A stretch of DNA of 64,000 nt. It comes from Hyaloperonospora brassicae. Its lineage: Eukaryota; Oomycota; Peronosporomycetes; Peronosporales; Peronosporaceae. Where the stretch lies: assembly GCA_947650285.1 (NCBI GenBank), contig CANTFL010000143.1, positions 62,001 through 126,000 of the forward strand, written 5' to 3'. Of the stretch, positions 9,641-21,143 are shown one piece after another (the stretch's first letter is position 1; every line of letters starts with the position of its first letter). The position numbers were made by a program, and so were the translations under genes. The notes under the pieces are model-generated. The model did not search any database. It worked only from the letters and a program-made list of their open reading frames with translations, and was not told where the DNA came from.

Positions 9641-12014
9641 ATGGTGCGCGTGCCCGGATCTTCTGGTGACTCGAGATTTCACCGTGAGTCCGTGAGTAAA
9701 GATGTGAAGATTAAAATTAAACCTGGAATGGAAGCGTCGAAGGCCAAGGAATCGCCACAGACGCGTGAGTCTGTAAGGATCCCAGTTCAACAGAGTGTTG
9801 GGAGACGCTCTGATGACAAGAAAATTAAAGAAGAAAGTCGATCACTCGATTTGGAAAAAAACCTCGATCCCCTCCTGAGGTCCCTTCGGGGATCACCGAG
9901 GATCGTGATACAAAGCACGATTTGCCGGGTGAAACCCCGTAGGTTAAAACCGAGAAAAAGTTGTTGAAGGCCACACGCGCGATCTCGAGTAAAGATAAAC
10001 GACGACGGGGAGGGTGGAGAAAACAGTGACTGAACCCGACCAACATGATCAAGTTTAAAACAAGATTACAAAGCTGTTAAAGTTCGTGGAAGACGAAATA
10101 AAGACGAAAGGTTGGAAACGTGAGAATTAGCCAAGGCCTAAGAGTGGAAGATGATCCAGGATCTACTACCAAGTGACCCAGTACTCCAAGTGCTGAAGTC
10201 AAAGAGTATCGACGAAATTCAAGGATTGGAATAGACACCCACAAGTGCTTCGAATATGCTGGAGGGGATACACGGGATCATGCAACTTTTGCATAAAGCT
10301 TGATTCGTGGCGGAGATGTTTAATGTGGGGGAAATGTTGGAGTGTGATCAAGATCAAATAACCTACGAATGCCGATAGTTATACGCGAAGCTGATCCCTC
10401 TTACTGGCAAAGCCAATATGGAGGATCAAGCGAGTACTGCGATCGCGGACATGACGAAGAAATACCACACCGGATCGTCGCAGTATGCTGCAGCCTAATC
10501 CGAGATCGATTCAGACGACACGATAGGCATTCAGCGAATGTCGTTAGGCCCAGTATCTCCGTTCATCTACTTGATCGCGGAAAAGGTGTCAAGGCCGAGT
10601 CACGATCGGCAGCTATACGCGCCACCGGGGGTGATACATCGGCTATAAAGGACACCTGCTGTCTTACATCGATAATGCGATGGAGCGATTTGAACTAAGA
10701 CAACGGAGTCAATCCTGTCAAGAAACATATCCGAGTCAAGCGATCAAGATGCCAAAAGTTCGAGAAACCTACTTCCCGGATGTTGAGATGGAATCGGTCG
10801 GATCAAGTCAAGGCCGATCAAATTTTGGTGATCTTGGAGGGCATACTCCGTAAGAATCGGGGCAAGACGACTTGAGAAGTCCATTAATGGCGCCCGATGA
10901 AGTTTTGATGAACGCAGGACCGTCTCCCCAGCTTATTTTGTCAATTTATATTAAAAATTGAAATTTTATTTAATTGTTTCTATGGGATTGGCAAATTAAA
11001 AGAATTTAATGGTAGAGATCGAGATGAAGATCGCGCTAGAAGCTGGATCAGTAAAGGCAAGTCGGCGTTCGTAAGGAATAAAATACCGAATAAAGCAAAA
11101 TGCCTGGTGTTCGGTGGTCTACTGATAGGACCGGCACAGAATTGGCACATTCAACTGAGTCGCACTACTCGTTGCACGTGGAAAGGTTTGCTGGAAGATT
11201 TCATGGTACAATATGGAGGATATGGTGTATCGAACGCCAGAAAGTATTACCACGCGCGCAAACGACCGAATAAATCCCCGCTGGATTATCTACACCGATT
11301 GAAAGGGGCAGCGATCCGAGACAAGGTCGCGATTAGAGATATAAGCTACGCTACGCGGCGCGAGAATGCGGAACATTTTATTTCTACGCTGGACTATCGC
11401 AATTTAGCAAAACAGTTGACTTTTCTGCGATTGTCGGATGCCGACGACATGGAGAAAATGTTGCGTGCGTATCAGCGTATGGAAAACCGGTGCAAGAAGG
11501 CATCGATGGGACCGGGCAAATTTCATTAGCGATCAAAATTTCATGCTGATCATGCACCGTCAAAATTAACCGAGCCGTACTAGCGATATGGGTGGAAAGT
11601 GAGAGTATCAGTTCGGACTCGAATTCAAGTGGATCGGAAGAGGACGTGGACCGGCGCAGGGTTTGTGCAACCTCCTTCCCCACTCAAATGAAGTTCAGTT
11701 ATAATCAGCGTATGCCTCAATAGGAAGCTGATCGGGTGGGGTTACGTGATCGTAGAGAACGATCAAAACCGTGACCTTTCTGTGGATCGATCAAGCATAA
11801 TGCTCGTGGCTGCTGGAAGCGATTGACTTGCCAGAAGTGCGGTCGTAAATGGCATCCATCGGACAAGTGTTTCTACGCGCGTGCTGCTTGTGGAAAAGTG
11901 CATGATAGTGGCAATTGCGCTTTCGAAAAGTTCGACAATCTGATGCGCAAGTGGTATGTGCCTACCAAGCACGCAAGAATGTTTCTGTCTGAGGCGGAGG
12001 AGATTTTAAAGTAG
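9641..12014 (+). pseudogene. gag remnant of element A
   Basis: Gag packages the element RNA. Pieces lie in order with frame breaks: a Lys/Arg-rich N-terminal part (9641-9967), a decayed middle (to about 10990), then a capsid-like part from about 10997 to 11526 containing GPAQNW, FMVQYGG and KYYHARKR. The last piece (11823-12011) has a perfect zinc knuckle, C-QK-C-GRKW-H-PSDK-C, followed by a second Cys/His-rich stretch. The knuckle residues are intact, so decay here is mainly by stops and indels. Confidence 0.8.
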
Positions 12015-12019
12015 GACGC

Positions 12020-12880
12020 TTGCTTGGATGGAATCTGGTACAAGCAGAGCGTTCTAGGCTCTGCATATATGCATTCGTTGAGAGACAATCGAAGTATCAA
12101 GAAGTTAACGATCAGGCCGGTTCGATCGCTAAAACACGCAATGATTTAACTTGTGTCACCGCGATTGTAAGTGTGAAGCAAAGTTATGAATACACCCGAT
12201 CAGCCGCAAAGATGGAGCTTGATCTCGCACCAGGGGAATCACATGGGCAATGGAAATATCGAATTCCTGAAAAGTGGTTTAAGCAGACGAAAGCAAGTGG
12301 CAAGATAAATAATGAGAAGGCCACTATGCTGTTCGATTCCGGTGCTGAAGTGTCAATCATTGACACCACCTTTGCTCGTAAGGTAGGGTGCATGATCGAC
12401 GAAAGCTAGAAGCAAGAATGTGTCGATATAGGCGAAAAACGAATACCTGACATCTGGGCGCACGAAGATCAAGATCACATTGGACGGCTAAATAGTATAT
12501 TATCTTGACGTATGCGTCGGTGATCAAGTCGGTCAAGAGACTATACTAGGTATGGACATAATGGTTGCGGCGGGTATTCGTTTGGATCTAGCGGACGGGA
12601 AGCTATGTATACCCGCATTGGTCTAGCGGGACGCAAGGTACTCTATAGATCAACAATTCAAGCGATCAACCTGAAGGATCAACACGTGGTGATACCAGTC
12701 GGCAAATTAACGGAAGTGAGGGTAGGTGTCGCGCCACCAAGAGCTAAACTCTGGGATAGACGAGATGTGGAGTGGGTACCAACTGTGACTAACGAGCCTG
12801 GTAGGACCAACTACCTACAGATCACAAACTTATGTGATCGCGAGGTGTTTGTACGCTGAGGAACCCCATTAGGACTGTGA
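12020..12880 (+). pseudogene. Protease remnant of element A
   Basis: A retropepsin-like aspartic protease that would cut the polyprotein. The active-site stretch LFDSGAEVSIID is intact, with the catalytic Asp codon at 12335-12337. The C-terminal half is out of frame: GMDIMVAAGIRLDLADGKLC is readable at about 12551-12610. A TAG at 12407 ends the first piece. Another open stretch (12605-12859) would be the link to the next domain. Confidence 0.78.
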
Positions 12881-13150
12881 ATGGTAGCGGATATGATACC
12901 TCTATCGCAGGGGTACGTGTCTGTGGGGTCGCGACGTTATAACGAATGGCAGACATCAGCTTTCGAGGCTACAACTGATCGAGAAGAAGTCTCACCCGCA
13001 ACGTATGAAGGGAAATGGGTTGATCAGCGATCATATCCTACGCCGAGAAAGATTTTAAAACGCCAAGAAGTGAAGACAGAAAAAGAGGCGAACGACTGCA
13101 GTGCTGACAAGTTACAACCTGATCGACACGTGATCGACGAAGATTTGATG

Positions 13151-13151
<1 letters not shown>

Positions 13152-13187
<36 letters not shown>

Positions 13188-13213
13188 TAGATAGATAGAT
13201 CGATAGATAGATC

Positions 13214-13244
<31 letters not shown>
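13152..13244. repeat. (AT)n and (GATA)n microsatellite inside element A
   Basis: About 17 AT dinucleotides run directly into imperfect GATA/GATC tetranucleotides. The tract interrupts the protease-RT linker reading frame and gives spurious ORFs of repeated Tyr-Ile on both strands. Confidence 0.95.
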
Positions 13245-14040
13245 GAGAGTGAAAGCGATGGTCGCGCCATGAAGAACGACCAACGATCGATTAAGGTACT
13301 TGTAATGGAGCATACAAATGACGAAGCGCAAGGCGATGAGCGTGTGCAAACCAGGTCGAGGGAGGCTAGCAGAGTGTTGACGCCAGCCGTTACAGGGAAT
13401 ATTGATTGCGAGGGATCTGATCGGGAGCAAAGACGACCCGTTCATCAGTCAGACGCGACCCCTACCAGTGATGGTGAAGGACAAAAACAGTACAGAAATT
13501 AGTCTGACGAGATCGCGAATGACGGAGAAGAGCGGTGTGTGCAGCACGAGGAAGATGTATATCTACGATCGAAAGTCTATTCGTCGATCTCTACGATCCA
13601 AGGTTTCATGGAGGGCGATCAGTCGCGAGATCAACATGAGGAGTCAAGCCCTGAAGTGAAGACGGTCTACGTTTAAGATATCAATCGACGTTCCAGCTAT
13701 TTGCTGCAAGGATAGTAAAGCTATACGACAGACGAGAGTGCAATCAGAGATTATGAGTTACAGATAAGGTCGGAGCGACTGGTGAAACGAAATGAGGTCG
13801 TGGCGATAGGAGACGAAAGGACGGAGGCAAAACCGTCTACAGTGTCGACGTATCGTAACGAAGGCGGAAAGTTGTACGCCGACGATGTCAATCAGCACAT
13901 GGCGATCCTACCAGAAGCAATTAGGCCTGCAGCCGAGATATCTCTAAAAGATATCGAAGTGGGCGACCCAGGAGAGCCACTATCGAGTGACCAAGAGAAG
14001 TTGCGGCAGTTGATATGGTCAAATCGCCATCTGGTAATCG
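13245..14040 (+). pseudogene. Protease-RT linker region of element A, decayed
   Basis: Short overlapping plus-strand pieces (13269-13502, 13402-13659, 13782-14168) with charged, low-complexity residues. It lies between protease and RT as expected for the linker. No domain motif was seen. Confidence 0.5.
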
Positions 14041-14990
14041 GCAAAGGTAATGCACTACCCCCTGCGGCTCGTGGAGTAGTCTGTGGTATTTATTTGAAGA
14101 CGCTTACCCGATTGCACAAAGGGCGCGACCGGTCGCACCCAAATGTCGCGAAAAGCTGGCTGATCTGACCAAGTGATTATTGACGGCGCAAAAAAAATTT
14201 GCCTGTCCACTTCTCCGTGGGCATCACCAATCACGGTGATCATAAAGAAGAATGCAGAAGATATTCGATTGTGTATCGACTATAGACGTTTGAATCTGCT
14301 GACGAGATTTAGGGTTTACCCCATGCCTTTTATCAGCGCCTTGCTGAAGGATATGAATATAGCCGTGTGGTGCTGTTCCTTGGATATGTCATGTGGGTTC
14401 TAGGTGGTGGAGATGACGATCGAGCCAGATAACTTTCGGCGTTTTTTACACCATCAGGCCTGTTTGAATGGCTGAGGATGCCGTTTGGATTGAAGAATGC
14501 ACCGCAGATTTACCAACGCCTTATCTACAATGCGTTATATGGGTATCTGAAGATTGGTACATGTCCGACTACGATCGCCTCAAGATCATTACATCTTATC
14601 GATGTTATTACCGAATGTGAACCGGATTTTGACATGAAGGCGTCGGTCCTTGGTCGAAGGTCATACATCGACGATATACTGATACCGGCCAAGTCGTGGT
14701 AACATCTATACCGCAAATGGAACGAATGCTGGACGTATGTGATCGGTAGAATTTATCGATCAATTTGGCTAAGAGCTTCTGGGAAGACGCAGTGTAGACT
14801 ACCGGGGTCATCAAGTGTCTATGGCTGGATTAGAAGCGAACCCGAAGGATCAAGGATCATTGGTAAACACACCATTTCCTCGCTCGCTACGATCGATGCA
14901 ATCGTTTTTAAGAAGCCTCAACTGTTACAGTAGACTCATCGAGGATTTTCCGGTGTACGCCTCAGTTCTGTATGAATTACGAGAAATTGA
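14041..14990 (+). pseudogene. Reverse transcriptase remnant of element A
   Basis: The RNA-dependent DNA polymerase. Readable motifs in order: SPWASPITVI and LCIDYRRLN (14208-14300), MPFGLKNAPQIYQRLI (14478-14525), the catalytic YIDD box in YIDDILIPA (14664-14690), and a thumb/connection segment with SLNCYSRLIEDFPVYASVLY (about 14917-14976). The catalytic Asp pair is kept. At least three frame changes separate these pieces, and stop codons follow SCGF (14401) and KSW (14700). Confidence 0.85.
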
Positions 14991-15219
14991 CTTCCATGAA
15001 ATCCGACTGACGTACTACGACTCGATAATAGTGGAGGTTGCTGGGCGAATCCGGCTTTGTCATATTGCCGATGAAGGCGATTGCGATCGGTACCTAATCC
15101 CTGGGAACGATCAGGAATCGCATCTTTTTTCTGAGGGCGATCAGGAATTGCACCCAATTGCTGGGGACGTTCTCGATCTGTATCGACTTTCCGGGGGAGA
15201 TCAGGATCCGGAAGGCAGA

Positions 15220-15662
15220 AGTCGCTGGGAGAAAGCTACGATCGCATTCACTATCCTAAAACTGAAGATATCGAATACACCCATTTTAAAACACTTTGAC
15301 CCGGATCGACCGCCAATGATAGGGTGTATGTCAGCAAGTTGGCTGCGTCGGCAGCATTGCTGCAGAAAATGAGGGAATATACTGGTCGGTCACCCTGATC
15401 GTCGTAAACTTAAGCCCAACGAATTTTATAATGGAATGGTCGAGAAGGAAGTACAAGCATTGTAAAGGATGCTGGATATATGCTGTACCATGCTAATTTC
15501 TTGTGAGATCACCGTGCTGACGCGTTATTCAACCGTAGCATGGTTGCTTCAATTTTTAAGTCTCAACGGGAGATTAGGACGATAAGCTGCATCGTTATCA
15601 AGTGAACACTTGAGATCCGTAGATGTGAGAAGGGTGAAGACGAGATACTTGGTACTCTGGCG
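15220..15662 (+). pseudogene. RT-linked RNase H remnant of element A
   Basis: Follows RT directly. Readable pieces include TPILKHFDPDRPP and LKPNEFYNGMVEKEVQAL, the usual layout of the RNase H tethered to gypsy RT. The first catalytic Asp position and the middle are blurred by frameshifts. It sits upstream of a second, better kept RNase H. Confidence 0.6.
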
Positions 15663-16180
15663 GTGAGTAAAACCCCTCGGCAAGAAGTGAACGAGATGTT
15701 GATCTCGATTGCGCCAAGGAAACAACCGCGACAAACGATCAGTATGACTCCATTTACGGTTGGAGAGGAAAAAATTCTCTGGGTGGCTAGATTTGATGGG
15801 TCTGCTAGAGTAAAGAGAAAGTGCGGAGCATGCAGCGCTATCGTATGGAGATTACCAGGTCGGAAGGTTGTAACTGCCGCGTCTGAGCTCATTCCTGATC
15901 TAACTGTCAACGAAGTAGAGTATAAAGGATTGTATCTGTGTTTTAATATGTTGGCTAATCAGACCAGTGGACGAGTGATCAAATGTGGAGATTCCTCTTT
16001 AGTGATCAGTCAAATGCGTGGAGCGATCGATTTCAAGGCGCCAGGTCTACAACTGCTGGGACTCAAAGCGATGGATAACTACGATCCTCGACCAGCATGG
16101 ATTCCTACATGTGAAACGCATTGAGACGTGAGCGTAGATCGATTGGCAAGTGAAGCTCTGCATAAAGAGAAAGTTCGGAT
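15663..16180 (+). pseudogene. Second (archaeal-type) RNase H of element A
   Basis: An additional RNase H separate from the RT-linked one. Acidic residues appear at the expected places: FDGSARVK (first Asp), VNEVEYKGL (Glu), CGDSSLVISQM (Asp), and VDRLASEAL after a TGA at 16124 (last Asp). The large stretch 15663-16121 is open for 153 codons, the longest intact piece of this element's pol. Recruitment of a second RNase H has been described for oomycete gypsy elements and plant Tat elements; assignment to that class is by motif only. Confidence 0.75.
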
Positions 16181-16439
16181 AGTGGTGAATGACCAAGATC
16201 ACCAAGATTTAGTTACTCTGAATCGGCTAGATGAGTTACTGTTACCCCGCAAGACAAATCAGGTGGTTCAAGTAGCTGCAATTACCCGTGCTGCCGCACG
16301 ACGACGCCATTCACCACAAATTGTTTAAGAAGAGATCTTACAGCAGATACTTATCGAGCGGACCAAACAAGCGCATGATGAAGAGAGTTGGATCTCTAAG
16401 TTAAAAGATATATCTGACTGGCAATGTATCCACGATTAA

Positions 16440-17937
16440 TTGAGCGGATGCGAAATCATGTGCCTTGATCGCGCCGGATTATGAGATCGATCAGGACAAG
16501 TTGTCGCTCTTTTGTCCCAGATCAGCTACAAAGTCAGAAAATCGCAAAGATCTGGTTCTTTTGGTGATTTCAGAGCTATTGCAGCAGGTTTTTTTGACTT
16601 ATAATCATACCAGTTTGGAGGGCGGCCACCAGGGTATAGGTCAAACTTATCAGCGGATCAGAGCGAATTTCACTGGAATCTTCTGTATCAAAGTTTGCAA
16701 CGATATCTGGGAAAGTGTGTGAATTCTATAACAGGTAATGCCCGCCCCTTCGACCAAAGTGGATCGCCGGGTAACCTACAAGCGACGTTTTATTTCCAGA
16801 TTCTGGCGATTGATCATATATCTTCTTTGCCACGATTGTTTAAAGAGAACACGGAGATGTTAATTTGGGTCGACCTGTTCTCTGGATATGTGGTTGCAAA
16901 GGCGAATGCATCTCGAACCGCGCAAACGATCGCGGAGAATAACGAAGAATGTGTATTCAGAAGGTTTGGCACGAGTGAAGAGATTTGTCACGATCGAGAG
17001 TCAGGCTTCATGTTTGATTTCTTTCGTGCGTTTCATCGGATCGTTGGCCAAAAACAACGAACTTCTATGGCTTATTGACCACAAGCAAACGGCACAGCGG
17101 AGCGCATGGTAAAGACATTGGCTAGAGCGATCAAGGTTTATGTGTCAGACGAGAATCATAGAGATTAAGATGAATATGCCGAACGATTAACATACGCGAT
17201 CAGCACCGCACACGACCGGATTCGCGGTGAAACTCCATTCTATCTGATCCACGGTTGGAACCTTCGCTCTACGTTGGAAGCGACGTTACGTCTAGGAAGT
17301 GTCGCATCGCGAGATCGAGATCCACGACGATGGCGGAATGGCATACAACGCCACTATCAACGGGCGAGAGCGGTGGTGAAAAGTCGACTGAAGGAAGCAA
17401 TTTAAGATCGCGCTGATCAGCATAATCAGGATCGACAGCTGCTGGATATATGCAGCGGATCGCAAGTCTGGCTATTTCTGAGTCGCGTGAAGGAAGGGTG
17501 CACTCGACAAATTGGCACATATGTGGCACGGAACGCTTCGAGTGATTGACAAGTGCGGAGATCACGCTGTGAGGTTAAAAATAACAGGTACGCCCTACCC
17601 AGTCATCCTAGTGGTACACGTGTCGAAGCTGAAACTCGCACGGCAGTTTCCGGATCGACCGATAGAACGACTGAGAGTAAGCGAAGCGGATCGAGCTGAT
17701 TTTGACGAAGCTTTATTACCAGAAGACAGTAGGGTAGGCGATCTGGCAGAAGACGAGTTCGAAGTGGAGAGTATAACGGACATGCGATCAGGACGACGGA
17801 CACGTTATGGAAGGGTGTATAGACAGTTCAAAGTCTACTGGAAAGGATATGGTGATCCGTCGTGGGTAGCTGAAGCCGACTTGAACTGTGGAGCGTTAAT
17901 ACAAGAAGGAGATCATGATAGTGTGCAGAAGAATTAG
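16440..17937 (+). pseudogene. Integrase and chromodomain remnant of element A
   Basis: The integrase zinc-binding part reads HTSLEGGHQGIGQTYQRIRA (about 16603-16660), then the Cys pair in a shifted frame. The core has all three catalytic acids: AIDHISSLP, CHDRESGF and ANGTAERMV. Stops inside the core are at 17076 (TGA, where Arg CGA is expected), 17166 (TAA) and 17403 (TAA, where Gln CAA is expected). The final frame (17512-17937, 141 codons, intact) carries the C-terminal SH3-like part and a chromodomain, RRTRYGRVYRQFKVYWKGYG then DPSWVAEADL, which would guide insertion to marked chromatin. It ends with the pol stop at 17937. Confidence 0.85.
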
Positions 17938-17958
17938 TTTAAAGTGATGCAGTCTCAC

Positions 17959-17975
17959 GAAGGAGGGAGTGCGGG
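17959..17975 (+). other. Purine-rich tract just after pol of element A
   Basis: GAAGGAGGGAGTGCGGG resembles a polypurine tract but lies 3.2 kb before the 3' LTR. Only a weak purine run (ggagcaaagga) sits next to the LTR. Confidence 0.4.
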
Positions 17976-18164
17976 TGAGTGATGATCAGGTCGTTTAATT
18001 GAGGTGAAATACAAACGGTTGCATTGGAGGGTGGAAATATTACCAACAGGGAGGTTGTATAAGAAGGTGGAAGGGTGGTAGATGTTGTGAGTATGGCAAT
18101 TGAGAATTTACAGACTTGACCACGCCGGTCAAGGTCTGACATTAATTTTGATCGCCAGTGATCA

Positions 18165-18359
18165 GCATCGGTAAAACTTTTGATTGCAAGCAATCGGGAC
18201 TTTAAAAACTTCTCGCGGTGATCAGATCGGTGGAACTTTGATCGCGAGAGATAGGAACTGTGGATGATCTGATCGTGTCGGAAAATAGTGTTATTGCGGG
18301 AAATTAGGATGGGTGGAACTTTGATCGCGAGCGATCGGAACTGTGAATGACCCGATCAG
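18165..18359. repeat. GATC-rich degenerate repeat, three copies
   Basis: Three related units of about 40-55 bp (about 18165-18202, 18220-18275, 18305-18359) share atcggtggaactttgatcgc and gaactgtg. The same GATC/GCGATC vocabulary as the LTRs recurs. It lies in the non-coding part between pol and the antisense ORF of element A. Confidence 0.75.
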
Positions 18360-19179
18360 AGATAGGTATCAAGAAGAATAAGCATGAAGACGAATTCAAC
18401 AAAGGAATATGACGATTAAACGCTAGAAAAATTATTATTGAAAGAAGAGAATGAAAACCCTGGGACGATCACGAAGTAAATAATTTGTCGGAGATGAGAG
18501 TGATCGAGGGTCCACGATGTTTTGCGATCGCGGACCGATACAGTTTACGCCACGGCTCGGCGAATCAGCTAGCGACAAGGCCGTGATCAAGTTCAGTATC
18601 TTAATGTTCGCACCCCAACCCAGGGTACCACACTCGCTTCTCTGACGGGGCGGGAAATGTAAAAAGAAGATTTCAACAGAATGTCCAAGTCATAATACCC
18701 GTCAATCATCCCTTGAAGGATAAATCGTAGGACGGTCTTCCAACGAGGCCCAGATCGCGATCGCCGTTGCCGACGCTCTGTACAAAATGTGGCCAACTCC
18801 GGATCCGCCTGGCACTGCCGACTGAATATGGGAAGAACATGTGTCGATTCCCACAGCATCTGTAGATGAAGATCGTTAAAACGCGCGATACGTTTCCGCC
18901 GATTCCCTTAAGACCGAGGCACTGGATAAAAGATCGGCTCGATCGGCCGATCAAAAAATTTCCATGGGTCTTGGCTGTAGAGAGACTTGGTCTGCGCAGA
19001 AGAAATCAACTGGGTAGCCCAGCGATTATCCTGGAGTGCCGACGACTTCAGCACCTTGGATGCGGGGAACGAAAATGATCTAGGCTTGGTGAAATGATTG
19101 ACCATGAAATCCACTTCCATTTCAGCGACAATCGTGTAGCTGGCTCGACGCGACGACCAGAAGATTGATTGAAATCATG

Positions 19180-21090
19180 ACCAGGGACCGCGACAGCTGT
19201 ACCTAGGAATCAACTGATCCCACGGTGCACAAGTGGCTGGCAGCGCGGCATTTTGGCTGGGAGCCAACAGATCATTCACGTTCTCGCGATCATCTTTGGA
19301 CATACTAATGATACCAGACGAATCTCTCGACGTCTCGCCCAGAAGATCGATATTGGTCACCTTTGATTTCTTAAGAGTCGTCGAAGGAGATGGAGAAAGA
19401 GATCGCGAGTTGGAGCTTAATACTTCAATGGCGATCATGGATGCAGGTCGGTCGAGTTCAGTAGGCTTAGCAGAAGTTGAAGCGCGTCTACGGGAAGAAA
19501 ATTGTTATCCAGAAAGTGCGGCGCTGGTGGCATTCTCCGAAGAACTAGACGAATCGCTCAGGGCTGAGGACGAAGAAAATCGATTCTCCAAAACTCGCTT
19601 GATATTCCGCCCCACCTGGCGACGTTTTTGGGGGGGGCACCGGAACACCCTAAACCGGATGAGAATTATAGGAGTTCTATAGGCATGACCCAGATGAACG
19701 CTTGGACGATAACGACCGAGATTGTTTGGTCAAACGCTTCAGATTATCCGACCGTTTGGACTTAGGGAATCTCTTTAACTCAGCTGACTGCTCGTGAGAA
19801 GGCGATCGTGCTGTTGCTGTCGTCGGTGCGAATGCAGTAGACCGAGGAGGGTCGGCCGTTTGCAGTGACACAGATGATTGTGTGGAACCATCCGCCAAGG
19901 CCGACTTCGTTTATAGAGAAGACGGAGCCGATTGCGTAGACTTAGAAGACGATTTAGAGCGTACATATCGCGTCGAAACCTTGTCCGGGGTTAAGGAGAG
20001 GAATATCCTTCACCCCCGAGAACGCTTACATGGGAGACCAGGATTGCTGTCACTCCGGAGACGCTTGGTGTCCAAAGAAACTGGAGGTGACGCTACAGCA
20101 AATAGAACGCCAGAAGCCAACTGAGATAGATGAGCCCGAAGCTTTTCGCGGTCAGCAACGGAAAGGTCACGGTCAGCGATCGCGGCATCACGAGCGTTTA
20201 CCGGTCCTGGGGCATACGTTGAAGACGCGCTTTTTGGAGTGGGAATCCGCCATCATTTTTCGCAGTCGATTTAGCTCGCTTTTTTCATCAGTAATCTCTG
20301 CTCAGTGTTGATCACGTAGCGTGGAAAATGACGCGATCTGTTTATCGAGATCGGCTATCCTCTGCTGATCGCTAACAGAGGCACCCTGTTACTTCTTTGC
20401 GTCGGCGTCCCGGGTATCCCGGATCGACTCGAGCTGCGAAGTCCGGGATTTCAACTTTTGACTGAGAGAGTTGATCTCGTGCCGATATTCTTTCTCGAGA
20501 GAAGCAAGAACGGTGGCCTAATCACGACGAACCTTCTCTGGGTCAGAGAAGCCGACTTCGAACAAGGACGTCTCCGAGCGCTCAATCTCATTCTCCAAAA
20601 GGCGGATTCTCGCCAGCCGATCCTCCTGCTTACTCAGGATGTTTGCACGTTCTTCGCTGAGCTCACGAACGCTCTGAAAGGTGGACAATAGACGTTTGGA
20701 ACGCTGCTTAAAATCCCGCGCAACTGGACCACGAATTTACAAAGTAGGTTCAACTCCTGCTCCAGGCGATCGCCAAGATGCTTCTCTTCTCTCAGCGCTT
20801 TTTAAAAGGAACCTTAGCACCTCGCGATCACTTCGTAGCTCTTCAAGCGATGGTAAAGAGCTGTCATCATGTCGGCCATCGTCGGTCAATCAACACATGC
20901 AGCGGTTGTTACTCGGGAACAGGGAAGAAGCGAATACGGCGCGTCGTGTGCACCACTGGGATCGAGGACGCGAGCCCCCCGATAAAGACCAGGAGACAAC
21001 TCGCCCGATTTGGAAGGATCAGAGGTGCCAGACAATTTGTCGTCGACATGGCATGGGTTGAAACAGTGGAAATGACCAAACGAAAAGATT
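19180..21090 (-). pseudogene. Antisense coiled-coil ORF of element A, decayed
   Basis: Reading the minus strand inward from the 3' LTR gives a heptad-rich chain between about 20880 and 20110. Readable pieces are LPSLEELRSDREVLRFLLKS, SVRELSEERANILSKQEDRL, ASLEKEYRHEINSLSQKLKS and DEKSELNRLRKMM. Basic clusters follow (DTKRLRSDSN and PCKRSRG, about 20060-20000), then a Ser/Arg-rich tail (19898-19680). The strand is opposite to gag-pol. Single stops (for example at 20521, 20410 and 20310) and a few frameshifts break it, but the same coiled-coil style persists across them, so it was once one protein of about 550-600 residues. Function is unknown; an architectural parallel exists in element B. Confidence 0.65.
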
Positions 21091-21143
21091 TGTGCGCATT
21101 AAAATTGACAATGTGTGGCGACTAACGGAGCAAAGGACGATTG

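Noticed and set aside
13038..13445. 135-codon minus ORF with Ile-Tyr repeats
   Set aside because: A translation of the AT/GATA microsatellite.
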